From Hymenobacter chitinivorans DSM 11115 (GTDB taxonomy: Bacteria > Bacteroidota > Bacteroidia > Cytophagales > Hymenobacteraceae), in the NCBI RefSeq assembly GCF_002797555.1, contig NZ_PGFA01000001.1, forward strand, positions 1,612,001 to 1,676,000: 64,000 bases of DNA, in the 5' to 3' direction. This document shows, in pieces, positions 55,217 to 63,877 of the stretch. The notes below the pieces were generated by a model. That model made no database searches. It had not been told where the DNA came from and worked only from the letters and a program-made list of their open reading frames with translations. The stretch's first letter is position 1. Every line of letters starts with the position of its first letter. A program made the position numbers and the translations under genes.

Positions 55217-55351
55217 AGCAACAACGCGTACTGGTGGGCCGGCCTCCACAGTTAGCAGCCGGGTTCCTGATACGTGTGGTATTCTGCTTAGGACTTGGTA
55301 TTAAGCAAGGAAATTTGGACTGTTGGCAAGAAAATACGCCTAGGGACGAGC

Positions 55352-56014
55352 TTACTCGGTGGTCTTGGGCAGGCGGCTGCGCCTAGTCTGAAACAGCACG
55401 CTGCCGGCCAGCGGCGCTTTGAGGGCCGCCCGCAGCCCGGCCCGGCGCAGGGTGGTGTTGGTCCAGTCGTTGCAGGTGCGCAGGGCGTGGTACCGGCCCC
55501 GGGCCCGGAAAAAGAAGTCGTCGGGGGTGTAGCCGGCCGCGTTGCGCAGCTCGGGCCGGCCGGTGCTGTCGGGCCGGAACGACTGCTGAATCAGCTCGGT
55601 CAGGCGGCGGTACTCGGCTTCGGAAATCTGCAGGCTGACCACGTGCCGGCCGGGGCGGGGGGCGCCTTCGTAAAAGTCGATGTGCATCAGGGTGCGGCCC
55701 GGCCCCACGGCCCGCAGAATGGTGCCGAGTTTGGGCAGGTGGCCCCCGTACGATTCGAGGTAAAACCGCTCACTACCCCAGCCGAAAGCCGCGTAGCGGT
55801 ACTGGGCAAACCGGGCCGTGAGCTGGGGCTGCCCGAGCTGGGGCAGCCAGTCGGTGCCGGTGCGGGGCTCCAGCAGGGGCAGCACAATGTCGGTGTGAAA
55901 CCCGTTGGATACCACAAAGACGGGAATTCCGCCCGGCGTCTGCCGAAACTGCCGGTTGGCGGGCACCAGGCCGCCGGCAAAAAACAGGAAGAGAAAAGCC
56001 AGGGCGGGGTACAT
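55352..56014 (-). CDS. DUF2459 / TIGR02117-family protein
   Basis: A 220-residue protein with an N-terminal membrane or signal helix (MYPALAFLFLFFAGGLVPA). The domain shows VVSNGFHTDIVLPL, YAAFGWGSERFYLES, LMHIDFYEGAPRPGRHVVSLQISEAEYRRLTELIQQSF, and RTCNDWTNTTLRRAGLRA. The His and Cys of FHTD and TCNDW could form a papain-like catalytic pair, but the family has no established activity. Start chosen at 56014, the Met that opens the hydrophobic segment. Confidence 0.8.
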   Translation of the reverse strand: MYPALAFLFLFFAGGLVPANRQFRQTPGGIPVFVVSNGFHTDIVLPLLEPRTGTDWLPQLGQPQLTARFAQYRYAAFGWGSERFYLESYGGHLPKLGTILRAVGPGRTLMHIDFYEGAPRPGRHVVSLQISEAEYRRLTELIQQSFRPDSTGRPELRNAAGYTPDDFFFRARGRYHALRTCNDWTNTTLRRAGLRAALKAPLAGSVLFQTRRSRLPKTTE

Positions 56015-56079
56015 ACAAGCGGCAACGCGGGTGAAACCCAAAAGTACTCCGAATACTTGCTGCCCTGCCCAGAAAACGT

Positions 56080-56111
56080 ACAAGGCCGCGGCAGGTGCCG
56101 CGGCCTTGTAT
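56080..56111. terminator. 15-bp perfect hairpin between serine hydrolase and DUF2459 genes
   Basis: TACAAGGCCGCGGCA (56080-56094) and its complement (56097-56111) with a 2-nt gap. There is no long T run, so termination would be of the Bacteroidota hairpin-only type. Confidence 0.65.
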
Positions 56112-56125
56112 GCCAATATCCTGGT

Positions 56126-57601
56126 TTACTGCAGCGCTTTGAGCTGGGCGGCGGCGTTGCGGTTTTGCGGGTCGAGCTTGAGCACCTGCTGGTAGTTTTT
56201 CGCGGCCAGCGGCTTGTTGCCCAGCTCCTGGTAGGTTTCGGCCAGACTGTCGTAGGTGTTGGCGCTCTTGGGGTAGAGGCTCACGTTCAGCTTGAAGATT
56301 TCCAGGGCCTGCCGGGCCTGATTCTGCCGCAGCAGGTTGTAGCCCCAGGCATTCACCTCGGCTTCGGGCAGCTGGTAGCCGGGGTTCTTCTTTTGCTGCT
56401 GCCGCACCAGCTCCAAGGCGTGGTCGAAGCCGCGCTTCCGGAGCTCATTGTGCAGGCTGCGCAGCGCGGGCGGCAGGCCAAAGCCGCTGGCCAGGCGCAT
56501 ATCGGGCACGTAGTAGCTGGCCAGCTCGTCCACGAACCGGTCGGGGTTGGCACCCGTCAGGTTGGTGAGCACCACCACGGCCAGGTCGTCGTCGGGGTAG
56601 AGAAACACGGTTGAGCGGCCGCCGCCTACCGGCGCCACGGCCCGGTGCTCGGGGCGGGCCACGGTGGGCCAGCCCAGGGCGTAGCCGTTGAGCTGCTTGC
56701 TGAAGCCGGCGGTGGTGCCGTTGGTGAGCCGGGCGGGCGTCCAGAGCGTGGTCAGGCTGGCGGGTTGCAGCAGCTTGCCCTGTTGCAAGGCCAGCACCCA
56801 GGCCGCCATTTCCTCGGCCGTCGAGTTGAGGCCGGCGGCCGTGCGTAGCATGGGCGCAAACACCTCGAACATGTTGTGTAGCTCCTTGGTGCGCTGCAAT
56901 TCCCCGTCCACGGAGAAGAAATAGGAGTAGCCCCGGGCGCTGTGCGGTACCACGCTGAGGGCATCGCCGAAGGTGGTGCGGCGCAGGCCGGCGGCCTGGA
57001 TCTGGCGCTCCTCGATGAATTGCGTAAACGGCTTGCCGCTGAGTTGGTCGATGAGCTTACCCACCAGCAGGTAGTTGGTTTGGTTGTAGCTGAATTTCTC
57101 CCCGGGCTTGGCCTCCAACGGCTTGGTTTGCACGGCGGCCCAGGCGGCTTTCTGCTCGTCGGCCGTTACCTGGGTGTCATCGGGCATAATGTCGGGCAGG
57201 CCGGAGGTGTGAGTCAGCAGCTGGCGGATAGTCACGCCCTGCCAAGCGGCCGGCAGGCCCTGTAAATACTGACCGATAGGGGCGCCCACGTCCAGCTTGC
57301 CGGCTTCCGCGAGCTGCATCACGGCCACGCCCGTGAAAGCCTTGGTAATGGAATTAATCGGAAATATCGTGCGGCGGGTCACGGGCACCGAGTCCTGCAC
57401 GTTGGCCAGGCCGTATTCGCCCAGCTTCACGATTTTGCCGTGGTGTACCACGGCCAACTGCAAACCGGGAATGCGCAGCTGCTGCATCCGAGCCCGCACG
57501 AAGGCATCTACGCTGTCCGATGTAGTAGTTGGCTGGGCCATAGCGCTGGTAGTCAGGCTCAGGCCAGCGCATAGGGCAGCAAGCCAAGTTGTCGTTTTCA
57601 T
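56126..57601 (-). CDS. Class C beta-lactamase-like serine hydrolase with C-terminal TPRs
   Basis: A 491-residue periplasmic hydrolase, signal peptide MKTTTWLAALCAGLSLTTSAMAQ at the ATG 57601. The catalytic SxxK is INSITKAF (about residue 80), the YxN is SYNQTNYLL and the third motif lies in APVGGGRSTVFLYPD. The C-terminal 110 residues contain TPR repeats (QARQALEIFKLNVSLYPKSANTYDSLAETYQELGNKPLAAKNYQQVLKLDPQN). Such proteins are usually peptidases or esterases rather than true resistance enzymes. It is in line with the outer-membrane receptor gene upstream. Confidence 0.88.
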   Translation of the reverse strand: MKTTTWLAALCAGLSLTTSAMAQPTTTSDSVDAFVRARMQQLRIPGLQLAVVHHGKIVKLGEYGLANVQDSVPVTRRTIFPINSITKAFTGVAVMQLAEAGKLDVGAPIGQYLQGLPAAWQGVTIRQLLTHTSGLPDIMPDDTQVTADEQKAAWAAVQTKPLEAKPGEKFSYNQTNYLLVGKLIDQLSGKPFTQFIEERQIQAAGLRRTTFGDALSVVPHSARGYSYFFSVDGELQRTKELHNMFEVFAPMLRTAAGLNSTAEEMAAWVLALQQGKLLQPASLTTLWTPARLTNGTTAGFSKQLNGYALGWPTVARPEHRAVAPVGGGRSTVFLYPDDDLAVVVLTNLTGANPDRFVDELASYYVPDMRLASGFGLPPALRSLHNELRKRGFDHALELVRQQQKKNPGYQLPEAEVNAWGYNLLRQNQARQALEIFKLNVSLYPKSANTYDSLAETYQELGNKPLAAKNYQQVLKLDPQNRNAAAQLKALQ

Positions 57602-57714
57602 GAAACTCGGAGGAACGATGGTAAGAGGGAATAATTCGGGAGCGAAAATATACTGATTAGCTACTATAAAGCCAGGTTGCAAAATTCCCGGCTTTTGCTG
57701 GTTGGGCTGGTTGT

Positions 57715-57753
57715 CAATCGGTCCTTCCAAGGCGTACTCAGAAGGACCGATTG
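57715..57753. other. 13-bp perfect hairpin downstream of barrel receptor gene
   Basis: 57715-57727 (CAATCGGTCCTTC) pairs with 57741-57753. No T run follows on the minus strand. It contains the GGTCCTTC word of the palindromic elements, but no other part of them. Confidence 0.6.
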
Positions 57754-57778
57754 GCAAGCCGCCGGGTGCTGGGCCGGC

Positions 57779-60238
57779 TTAGCCGCCGAAGCCGCCACCG
57801 CCGCCCTGGGGCGCCGACTCAATCTTCTTCGGGGGCTTGTTGGAGCCGAAATACCAGCTGAAGCCCAGGTAGCCGACGCGCGTTTCGTACTTGTTGAGGT
57901 AGGTAGCGCGGAAGCCATTGTCGCCGAAGGCCTCGATGCGCTGGCGCTGGGTGTTCAGAATGTCGCTCACCCGCAGCGTAAGGGCGCCCCGGTCGTTGAA
58001 CAGCTTCTGGCGCAGGGCCACGTCGATGCCGCCCTGGGGCAGCAGGCGGCCCTGGGGCGTGATGACGGCGGCCCGGTAGGTGCCCGTTACCTGCACGTCG
58101 AGCTTGGGCAGGGGCGTAAAGCTGTTCATCAGGCGGGCCGTGCCGGTCAGGTTGCGGCGGCTGGCTTCGGTGTTGGCCAGGGCCGTTACCGAGTTGCGAA
58201 ACAGCGAGCCGCTGGCCGTCAGGCGCCACCACTTAGCCAGGGGCTGATTCAGACTCATTTCCAGGCCGTAGCTCTGGGTCTGGCCGAAGTTGCGGTTCCG
58301 CTCGGCCGTTACCACGCCGGCGGCGCCGTTGAGGCGGGTAGCTTCCTCATCCACTTCCCGGATGCGCTGAATGGCGTTGTTGGTTTGGCGAAAAAATACC
58401 GTGGTGTTCAGGCTGGCCCCGCCCATCGACACCTGGTGGCCTACCTCGAAGGCGTTGATGTACTCGGGCCGCAGGCTGGGGTCGCCGAGGCGGTAGCTGC
58501 GCTGGTCCTGGTAGAGCGGGAAAGCCAGCAGCTGCATGAAGTTGGGGCGGTTCAGGCGGCGGGCGTAGCTGAGCTGCAGGCGCTGGTCGCCGGGCAGGGT
58601 GCGCACCACCGTGGCCGAGGGAAACAGGTTGAGGTAGTTGAGGTTAAAGGCGCCCTGGCCCCCCACTACGTTGCCCTGGGTGTGGGTGTATTCGGCCCGC
58701 ACGCCGCCCTGGTAGCTCCACTTGCCGCGCTGCAGCTGGTAGGTAGCGTAGCCGGCCTGCAGGTATTCCTGGAAGGTGTAGGCCACCGAGCGGTCCGCAA
58801 TGCGGGTGTAGCTCCAGGGCTGGTCGGTGTTCTGCACCAGGTAGTCGTCGGTGCCGTGGTTGGTTTGCCACTGTCCTTTGAGGCCCATGTCGAAGCGGCT
58901 CACCGAATCCAGCGGGTGGGTGTAATCGACTTGCCCGTACGCGGCCTTGAGGCGCACGCCCAGGTCCTGCTGCCACTCGGGCTCGGCCTGGCTGGCGGTG
59001 GTCAGCTGCTGGGCCACCATTACGTCGGCCCACAGGTTGGTGTAGCCCAGGTTGGCGGTCAGCTCCCGGCCCTTGTGCTTAGCCCAGGTGCGGCGGTAAT
59101 CGGTCGACAAATCCAGGGTATTCACGTTTTCCGGTACCCGCTGGGTGTTTTGCTGGGCCTCCCCGTTCAGGATGGCCTGCTGGCTGGCCGTATTCCGGCC
59201 GCGGTTTACCTGGGGCTCGGCCGTAAAAGTAAGGCTCTGCTCGGGGCTGATGGTGTAGTCCAGGCCCACGCGGCCCTCGTGGTTGCTGTTGTGGCGCTGG
59301 CCCCGACCTTCCTGGTGCAGCAAAATCGTCTGGTTGTCGAGCACCACGGTCTGGTCCACGTTATTTTGCTGGCGGTACCGGTCGTCACGGGCGTTGTAGC
59401 TGCCAAAGACGTTCACCTTGCCGCGGCGGCGGTTCAGGCTCAGGGAGGTGTTGTACTTGTCGGCCGTCCCCAGGTTGGCCGTCGCTTGCCCGTTCCAGCC
59501 GTCCTTGCGCTGCTTTTTGAGAATGATGTTAATCACCCCGCCCGAGCCGGCCGCGTCGTAGCGGGCCGACGGATTGGTCACAACCTCCACTTTCTCAATG
59601 GCGCTGGCCGGAATCTGCTCTAGGCGGGTACCGGTGCCGCCGTTGGCCGCCCCGCTGGGCTTGCCGTCGATGAGCACCGTAATGTTGCTGCTGCCGCGCA
59701 TGCTCACCGTCCCGCTCTGGTCTACCGACACGGAGGGCACGTTCTGGAGCACGTTTACGGCCGTGCCGCCCACGCTGCTCAGGTCCTTCTCCACGTTAAT
59801 CACCTTTTTGTCCAGGTTGTCGACCACGGCGGCCCGCTCCCCCTGCACCGTCACGCCGGCCAGCTGGGTGGTAGTGCTCAGCAGCTTCAGGCTGCCCAGC
59901 TTAGCGGCGGGACCGGCAGCGGTTAGGCTCACCGGGCGGCGCAGGGGCTGGTAACCCAGCACGGTGGCCCGCACCAGGTAATTGCCCAGGGCTACCTTGT
60001 CGAGGGTAAAAGTGCCGTTTTCAGTGGTTTGGGTGCCTTCCACAAAGGTGGAGTCCTGGGCCCGCAGCAGCACTACGTTGGCAAAAGGCAGGGGCTGACC
60101 GTTGCTGTTATCGAGCAGGGTACCGGCTACCGAACCCGGCCCCGCGCCGGGATTTTGGGCCCGCAAACCCAGGGGCAGGAGCGTAACAAGCAACCCCAGG
60201 CACCGCAGCGCCCGGCTAAAAGCAGAGGAGAAGTTCAT
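57779..60238 (-). CDS. Outer-membrane beta-barrel receptor (OMP_b-brl_3 / TonB-type)
   Basis: An 819-residue outer-membrane protein. Signal region MNFSSAFSRALRCLGLLVTLLPLGLRAQ, carboxypeptidase-D-like domain (VAGTLLDNSNGQPLPFANVVLLRAQDSTFVEG), plug (VNVLQNVPSVSVDQSGTVSMRGSSNITVLIDGKPSG, EVVTNPSARYDAAGSGGVINIILKKQ), and barrel ending YLGFSWYFGSNK. The C-terminus is an unusual Gly-rich tail, GGGGGFGG. This class lacks a SusD partner and often handles peptides, siderophores or stress-related cargo. A conserved motif lies 276 bp upstream. Confidence 0.9.
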   Translation of the reverse strand: MNFSSAFSRALRCLGLLVTLLPLGLRAQNPGAGPGSVAGTLLDNSNGQPLPFANVVLLRAQDSTFVEGTQTTENGTFTLDKVALGNYLVRATVLGYQPLRRPVSLTAAGPAAKLGSLKLLSTTTQLAGVTVQGERAAVVDNLDKKVINVEKDLSSVGGTAVNVLQNVPSVSVDQSGTVSMRGSSNITVLIDGKPSGAANGGTGTRLEQIPASAIEKVEVVTNPSARYDAAGSGGVINIILKKQRKDGWNGQATANLGTADKYNTSLSLNRRRGKVNVFGSYNARDDRYRQQNNVDQTVVLDNQTILLHQEGRGQRHNSNHEGRVGLDYTISPEQSLTFTAEPQVNRGRNTASQQAILNGEAQQNTQRVPENVNTLDLSTDYRRTWAKHKGRELTANLGYTNLWADVMVAQQLTTASQAEPEWQQDLGVRLKAAYGQVDYTHPLDSVSRFDMGLKGQWQTNHGTDDYLVQNTDQPWSYTRIADRSVAYTFQEYLQAGYATYQLQRGKWSYQGGVRAEYTHTQGNVVGGQGAFNLNYLNLFPSATVVRTLPGDQRLQLSYARRLNRPNFMQLLAFPLYQDQRSYRLGDPSLRPEYINAFEVGHQVSMGGASLNTTVFFRQTNNAIQRIREVDEEATRLNGAAGVVTAERNRNFGQTQSYGLEMSLNQPLAKWWRLTASGSLFRNSVTALANTEASRRNLTGTARLMNSFTPLPKLDVQVTGTYRAAVITPQGRLLPQGGIDVALRQKLFNDRGALTLRVSDILNTQRQRIEAFGDNGFRATYLNKYETRVGYLGFSWYFGSNKPPKKIESAPQGGGGGFGG

Positions 60239-60735
60239 GACAAGAAGGAGTGTGAGTGAAAAACCAGGCAAGGCAGAGCCCATCCAGGCGGCCGCGGATC
60301 CGCTGGGCTTCCTTTGCGCAGGAAGGGAGTAGAAGCTAAAAAGGCCTTTCGGAAACCGGCAACCATTGCCAACTGTCCGGCCGCGCGGCAGTAGCCACGA
60401 AGCATTGGGAACTGCCGCTAGGCAGTAAGTTGGGGATGGCCGGTGCCAGATTGCCCCAGTTGGGCAGGCGGCGGGAAAGGGAGAAACGAATAACTGATAC
60501 AAACATACTAAAAGGTACTATGTAACGCAAGGTACCTTCTCAAAAAAATAATTGTCTTACGATATTGGTTGGATAACCGATTGTAAAACAACTATATGCT
60601 AAGTAGCCAGCAGCGGCTAACGGGACAGGAGCAAACCATTTAGCTTTCCCAACCGGCTTACCAACCGGCTGCGGAGCCTCTGCATAAGCGTCCGCAGCCA
60701 GCCGATAAGTGGTTATAATGCCGGGCCGGGGCCGA
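60239..60735. other. Intergenic region upstream of barrel receptor with conserved motif
   Basis: It contains the motif at 60514-60534, an AT-rich stretch at 60540-60600, and a hairpin GGCTGCGGA / TCCGCAGCC (60667-60675 / 60691-60699) that may end the 60736 gene. No further gene recognised. Confidence 0.5.
60514..60534 (-). promoter_or_regulatory. Conserved regulatory motif, copy 1
   Basis: The plus strand includes GTACTATGTAACGCAAGG. The same sequence, with two transitions, is at 61947-61967. It is 276 bp before the receptor start. Confidence 0.6.
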
Positions 60736-61113
60736 CTAGCGGGTGGCGTACGTGCGCTGCACGCGGCGGTTCAGGCCCAGACCGTTTGAAATCATCGACG
60801 TGTTGCGGGTGCGCTGCACCTGCACCAGGGCCGAGTTGAGCATGCGGGCCGTACGGCGGCACGCGGTGGTGCCTTTGCTAGGGTCCAAACACAGCTCATC
60901 CAGGCGTTCCTCGTAGATTTTTTCGTGGCTCGCCGTGTAGAAGCGCACAATGCTGTAGTCGTGATGGGCCGCGTCGGTTTCGATGGTCCAGTAGCCCATG
61001 CCGGGCTGTTTAGCATCTTCGGTGTAAATAGTTGGCTGGGCCGAGGCCACCGAGATAGACAAACCAAATACAACTGCCAGCAGGCTCAGACGGGAAATCA
61101 GGGAAGTTTTCAT
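60736..61113 (-). CDS. Small secreted protein, paralogue of the 54395-54760 protein
   Basis: A 125-residue exported protein of unknown function with signal peptide MKTSLISRLSLLAVVFGLSISVASAQ. GYWTIETD, DYSIVRFY, IYEERLDELCLDPSK, CRRTARMLNSALVQVQR and NRRVQRTYATR match the 54395 product. It lies between the barrel receptor and a standalone carboxypeptidase-D-like protein, all on the same strand. Confidence 0.8.
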   Translation of the reverse strand: MKTSLISRLSLLAVVFGLSISVASAQPTIYTEDAKQPGMGYWTIETDAAHHDYSIVRFYTASHEKIYEERLDELCLDPSKGTTACRRTARMLNSALVQVQRTRNTSMISNGLGLNRRVQRTYATR

Positions 61114-61283
61114 AGCTCAGAAAGTGAAAAGAGTGGGGAAAGTACCGGGCAGCCGCACCCGCGACCGACCAAAAAGGCAAGCGTACCAGAGAAGGAAAAG
61201 CGGGGAAAGACGACCGGTAAAAAGCGGCGTACCAGGGGCTAAGCGTTGATCAACAACCGGGTAACTGCGCTACTTGCGGATGG

Positions 61284-61685
61284 TTACCGGGCGGAGGCAG
61301 AAAAAGCTAACAGCTGGGAATTAAGAGGCTGCAGGCTCAGGGTGCCCAGGGCCACGTGGGCTTGCTTGGCGTTGAAGGCCACAGTAGGCTGCTGCAGCTG
61401 GTAGCCCAGCACGGTGGTGTGCACCTTGTAGCTACCGAAGGGCACGTTGATGAGGCGGAAAGTGCCGTCTGGTCGGGTTTTAGCGCTGCATACCAGGCGG
61501 TTACCGGTACTAGTGACCAGCACCACATTGGTGCCTGGAATGGGCTCATGGGTGTCGGCATCGCGCAGCACCCCAGTTAGGGTGCCACAGTGCGCCGTGG
61601 GAGTGGAGGAACCCTGCACGCTAGAAATCAGCAGGGCAACGAACATAAACACGGCGAGGGCACGGAAAGCGAAGGGAGTTTTCAT
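61284..61685 (-). CDS. Standalone carboxypeptidase-D regulatory-like domain protein
   Basis: A 133-residue exported protein. Signal peptide MKTPFAFRALAVFMFVALLISSVQG, then a single beta-sandwich TLTGVLRDADTHEPIPGTNVVLVTSTGNRLVCSAKTRPDGTFRLINVPFGSYKVHTTVLGYQ. This domain is the usual N-terminal piece of the barrel receptors, such as the 57779 gene (KVALGNYLVRATVLGYQPL). It may be a remnant of, or a free partner for, such a receptor. The conserved motif lies 262 bp upstream. Confidence 0.8.
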   Translation of the reverse strand: MKTPFAFRALAVFMFVALLISSVQGSSTPTAHCGTLTGVLRDADTHEPIPGTNVVLVTSTGNRLVCSAKTRPDGTFRLINVPFGSYKVHTTVLGYQLQQPTVAFNAKQAHVALGTLSLQPLNSQLLAFSASAR

Positions 61686-62189
61686 AGCAGGGACAGGAGA
61701 AAAGGATGAGTGAAGACAAAGGCCAGCCAGTGCGCGTCCAAACAGCCGCGGTTCTGTTCCGGACGAGTAGGCCGGTCAACGCAATGAGCAGGTAGGTTCT
61801 GGCCCCAGCAGGAGCTGCTTGCGCAACATGCCGAGGGGCAGGCGCCCCAGAGTAGTGGGGCCACTCCGGTGGCGGTGGGCCCGGAGGCGGCCTTTAGACC
61901 GTTTCCCCGTCAGGCAGAGTGGAAGAACATGACAAAGGTAACATATGGTACTATGTGATGCAAGGTAGTTTTAAAATTTATTTTCATTTGCTTGAAAATC
62001 CTTGCATTTACAGGGGAAAAAATCTGGCAAATTGTAGTTTGCGGGAACCACCATGCACTATTACTTGCAGCACGGTAATAAGATGGAAGCCAGGGCCAAA
62101 GGGCTGCCTAGAGCGGGAACTTTTTTTATATTCAGTGTTCTAAATATCAGGTAACTAATTGTATGTCAGGGATATAAAAGCAAATAAAA
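61686..62189. other. AT-rich intergenic region upstream of 61284-61685 gene
   Basis: It contains the second copy of the regulatory motif, with AT-rich DNA from 61968 to 62190 that is unlike the rest of the window. No gene recognised. Confidence 0.45.
61947..61967 (-). promoter_or_regulatory. Conserved regulatory motif, copy 2
   Basis: The plus strand includes GTACTATGTGATGCAAGG, 262 bp before the carboxypeptidase-D-like gene. The spacing is nearly equal to that of copy 1. Confidence 0.6.
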
Positions 62190-62228
62190 ATCCCCGTCAC
62201 TCTGCAGCCTGAGCAGAGCAACGGGGAT
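62190..62228 (-). terminator. Terminator of the MORN-like repeat gene
   Basis: ATCCCCGT (62190-62197) pairs with ACGGGGAT (62221-62228), with inner stem CTCTGC / GCAGAG. On the minus strand it is followed by TTTTTATTT. Confidence 0.85.
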
Positions 62229-62269
62229 GTAATGGGGGACAATGGCCCCGATTGGCTTCAAAAAAGCTC

Positions 62270-63697
62270 CTACTTGCCGGCCTTTACTTCCTGGCCGTTG
62301 CGGAAGGTTACTTTTTTGGTCACGGTCTTACCATCGGGCCCGAAATAGGTCCAAAGGCCGGTTTCCTTATTGTTGCGGAAAGCCCCGCTGATTTCGGTGG
62401 TACCATCTTCGCGCAGCTGCTTAAACGGCCCGGCCTTGAGGCCCTTCACGTACGTAGTTTCGGATTTCAGCTTGCCCGAGCCGTAAAATTCGCGACCTAC
62501 GCCCACCGGGCGGCCATTTTCATACGTCAACTTGCTTTGCACGGTGCCGTTGTCGAAGTAAGTCAGCTTCTCGCCGCTGAGCTTGCCGTTGACGTAGATT
62601 TCCTGGGTCTGCACCTGCTTGCCGCCGGGGTAGAAGACGCGCCAAGTGCCGTTGGGCTGCCCGTTCTTGTACTGCTGCTCGCCCTTGGCCATGCCGTCCT
62701 CGTAGTAGAGCGTGATTTTCCGGTCCCGGCCCTGGTTGGCGTACTCAATGGTTTGCTCTGGCTTGCCCGATTCGTAAAAATCCTGCTGGGTACCGGTCAG
62801 CACACCGTTGCGGTAGGTCATTTTGCTTTTCACGGCCCCGCTTTCGTAGTAGGCCTTGGCCGGACCTTCCAGGTTGGCCGTGCCGCCGGCCATCTGGTGG
62901 GCCTGCTTGGTTAAATCGTCGCCGAGCGGGTTTTTCACGGCCCGCCCATTCAGTGCCGACGCCACGTAGGTGCCCTCGGTGCGCAGCTTGCCCGAGCGGT
63001 AGTAGCTGCGGTAGCTGCCCCGGCCGGTGCGGTCGGCCAGCACCTCGGTTTCCACTTGCCCGTTGTCGTAGTAGGTTTTGTAGGGGCCCGCCAGCAGGCC
63101 GCGGCTGAAGGTAGCTTCGCTCTGCAGCTGCCCGTTGGGGAAGTAGGTTTTCACCGGCCCATTGGCCTGCCCGTTCTGGTAGGTTATTTCGGCCTTGGGC
63201 TTGCCCGTCGGGTACAGCTCCCGGACCACGCCGGCCGGCTGCCCGTTGGTGAGCGTCGTTTCGAGCTTGATTTCGCCGCTGGGATGGTAGTAGCGCAGCG
63301 TGCCGGTGGGCTGGTCGTTGTCGTAGGTGCCTTCCTGGGCCACCTTGCCCGATTCGTAGTAGGTCTTGAAGGGGCCCTGGCGCGTGCCCTGGCTGTAGGT
63401 CACCTCCAGGCGGCGCTGCCCGCTGGGATGAAATTCCACGTAGGCCGAGTCGCGCTTGCCGCCGGCGTAGCGGGTTTGGGCTTCCAGCTTGCCGGAGCGG
63501 TAAAATCGTTTGTAGGAACCTTCCAGCACGGTGTCGCCGGCCACCAGGGCCGAGTATACTTCCCGTTTCTGGGTGTTGGTCGAGTCGTAATACGACACCA
63601 GGCGGCGCAGCTTCTGGGCCTGGGCAGCTTGGGTGGTAAGCAGCCCTGCGGCGGCCAGCAGCGCGAATCGAAAAGAAAACAACTTGTTCACTGTCAT
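62270..63697 (-). CDS. MORN-like / YwqK-family repeat protein, exported
   Basis: A 475-residue exported protein with about 15 copies of a 22-24-residue repeat of the form G.YK.YY.SGK...E..Y.NG...G (for example GPFKTYYESGKVAQEGTYDNDQPTG and GPYKTYYDNGQVETEV). Signal peptide MTVNKLFSFRFALLAAAGLLTTQAAQAQ from the ATG 63697. Such proteins are annotated as YwqK antitoxin-like, but nothing here supports a toxin-antitoxin role. The repeats make an elongated beta-sheet suited to binding or scaffolding at the cell envelope. Confidence 0.88.
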   Translation of the reverse strand: MTVNKLFSFRFALLAAAGLLTTQAAQAQKLRRLVSYYDSTNTQKREVYSALVAGDTVLEGSYKRFYRSGKLEAQTRYAGGKRDSAYVEFHPSGQRRLEVTYSQGTRQGPFKTYYESGKVAQEGTYDNDQPTGTLRYYHPSGEIKLETTLTNGQPAGVVRELYPTGKPKAEITYQNGQANGPVKTYFPNGQLQSEATFSRGLLAGPYKTYYDNGQVETEVLADRTGRGSYRSYYRSGKLRTEGTYVASALNGRAVKNPLGDDLTKQAHQMAGGTANLEGPAKAYYESGAVKSKMTYRNGVLTGTQQDFYESGKPEQTIEYANQGRDRKITLYYEDGMAKGEQQYKNGQPNGTWRVFYPGGKQVQTQEIYVNGKLSGEKLTYFDNGTVQSKLTYENGRPVGVGREFYGSGKLKSETTYVKGLKAGPFKQLREDGTTEISGAFRNNKETGLWTYFGPDGKTVTKKVTFRNGQEVKAGK

Positions 63698-63797
63698 CAA
63701 TAAGGAGAAAAAAGCGGATCCAGCTTTGGCTAGTTTGCGCCCGGTCTGCAAACGCCAAGCCAGTAGGCTTTAGTTTGCCGAAACGAAATAGCAAATA

Positions 63798-63828
63798 AAA
63801 AGCCGCTCTATATAGAAGAGCGGCTTTT
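63798..63828. terminator. Bidirectional terminator after thiolase gene
   Basis: AAAAGCCGCTCT (63798-63809) pairs with AGAGCGGCTTTT (63817-63828). Confidence 0.88.
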
Positions 63829-63877
63829 CACCAGATCAAACAAACGGCGCGGCTTCAGGCAGCGGCGCCGCCGGGTA

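Noticed and set aside
56126..57601. Antibiotic-resistance beta-lactamase
   Set aside because: SxxK and YxN are present, but the C-terminal TPRs and divergent third motif point to a general serine hydrolase; resistance is not supported.
57715..57753. A further copy of the palindromic element
   Set aside because: Only the short GGTCCTTC word is shared; the ends, inner hairpin and spacing are absent, so it is treated as a separate hairpin.
62270..63697. Toxin-antitoxin function for the MORN-like repeat protein
   Set aside because: The YwqK antitoxin label is common for such repeats, but the protein is exported and no toxin gene is adjacent.
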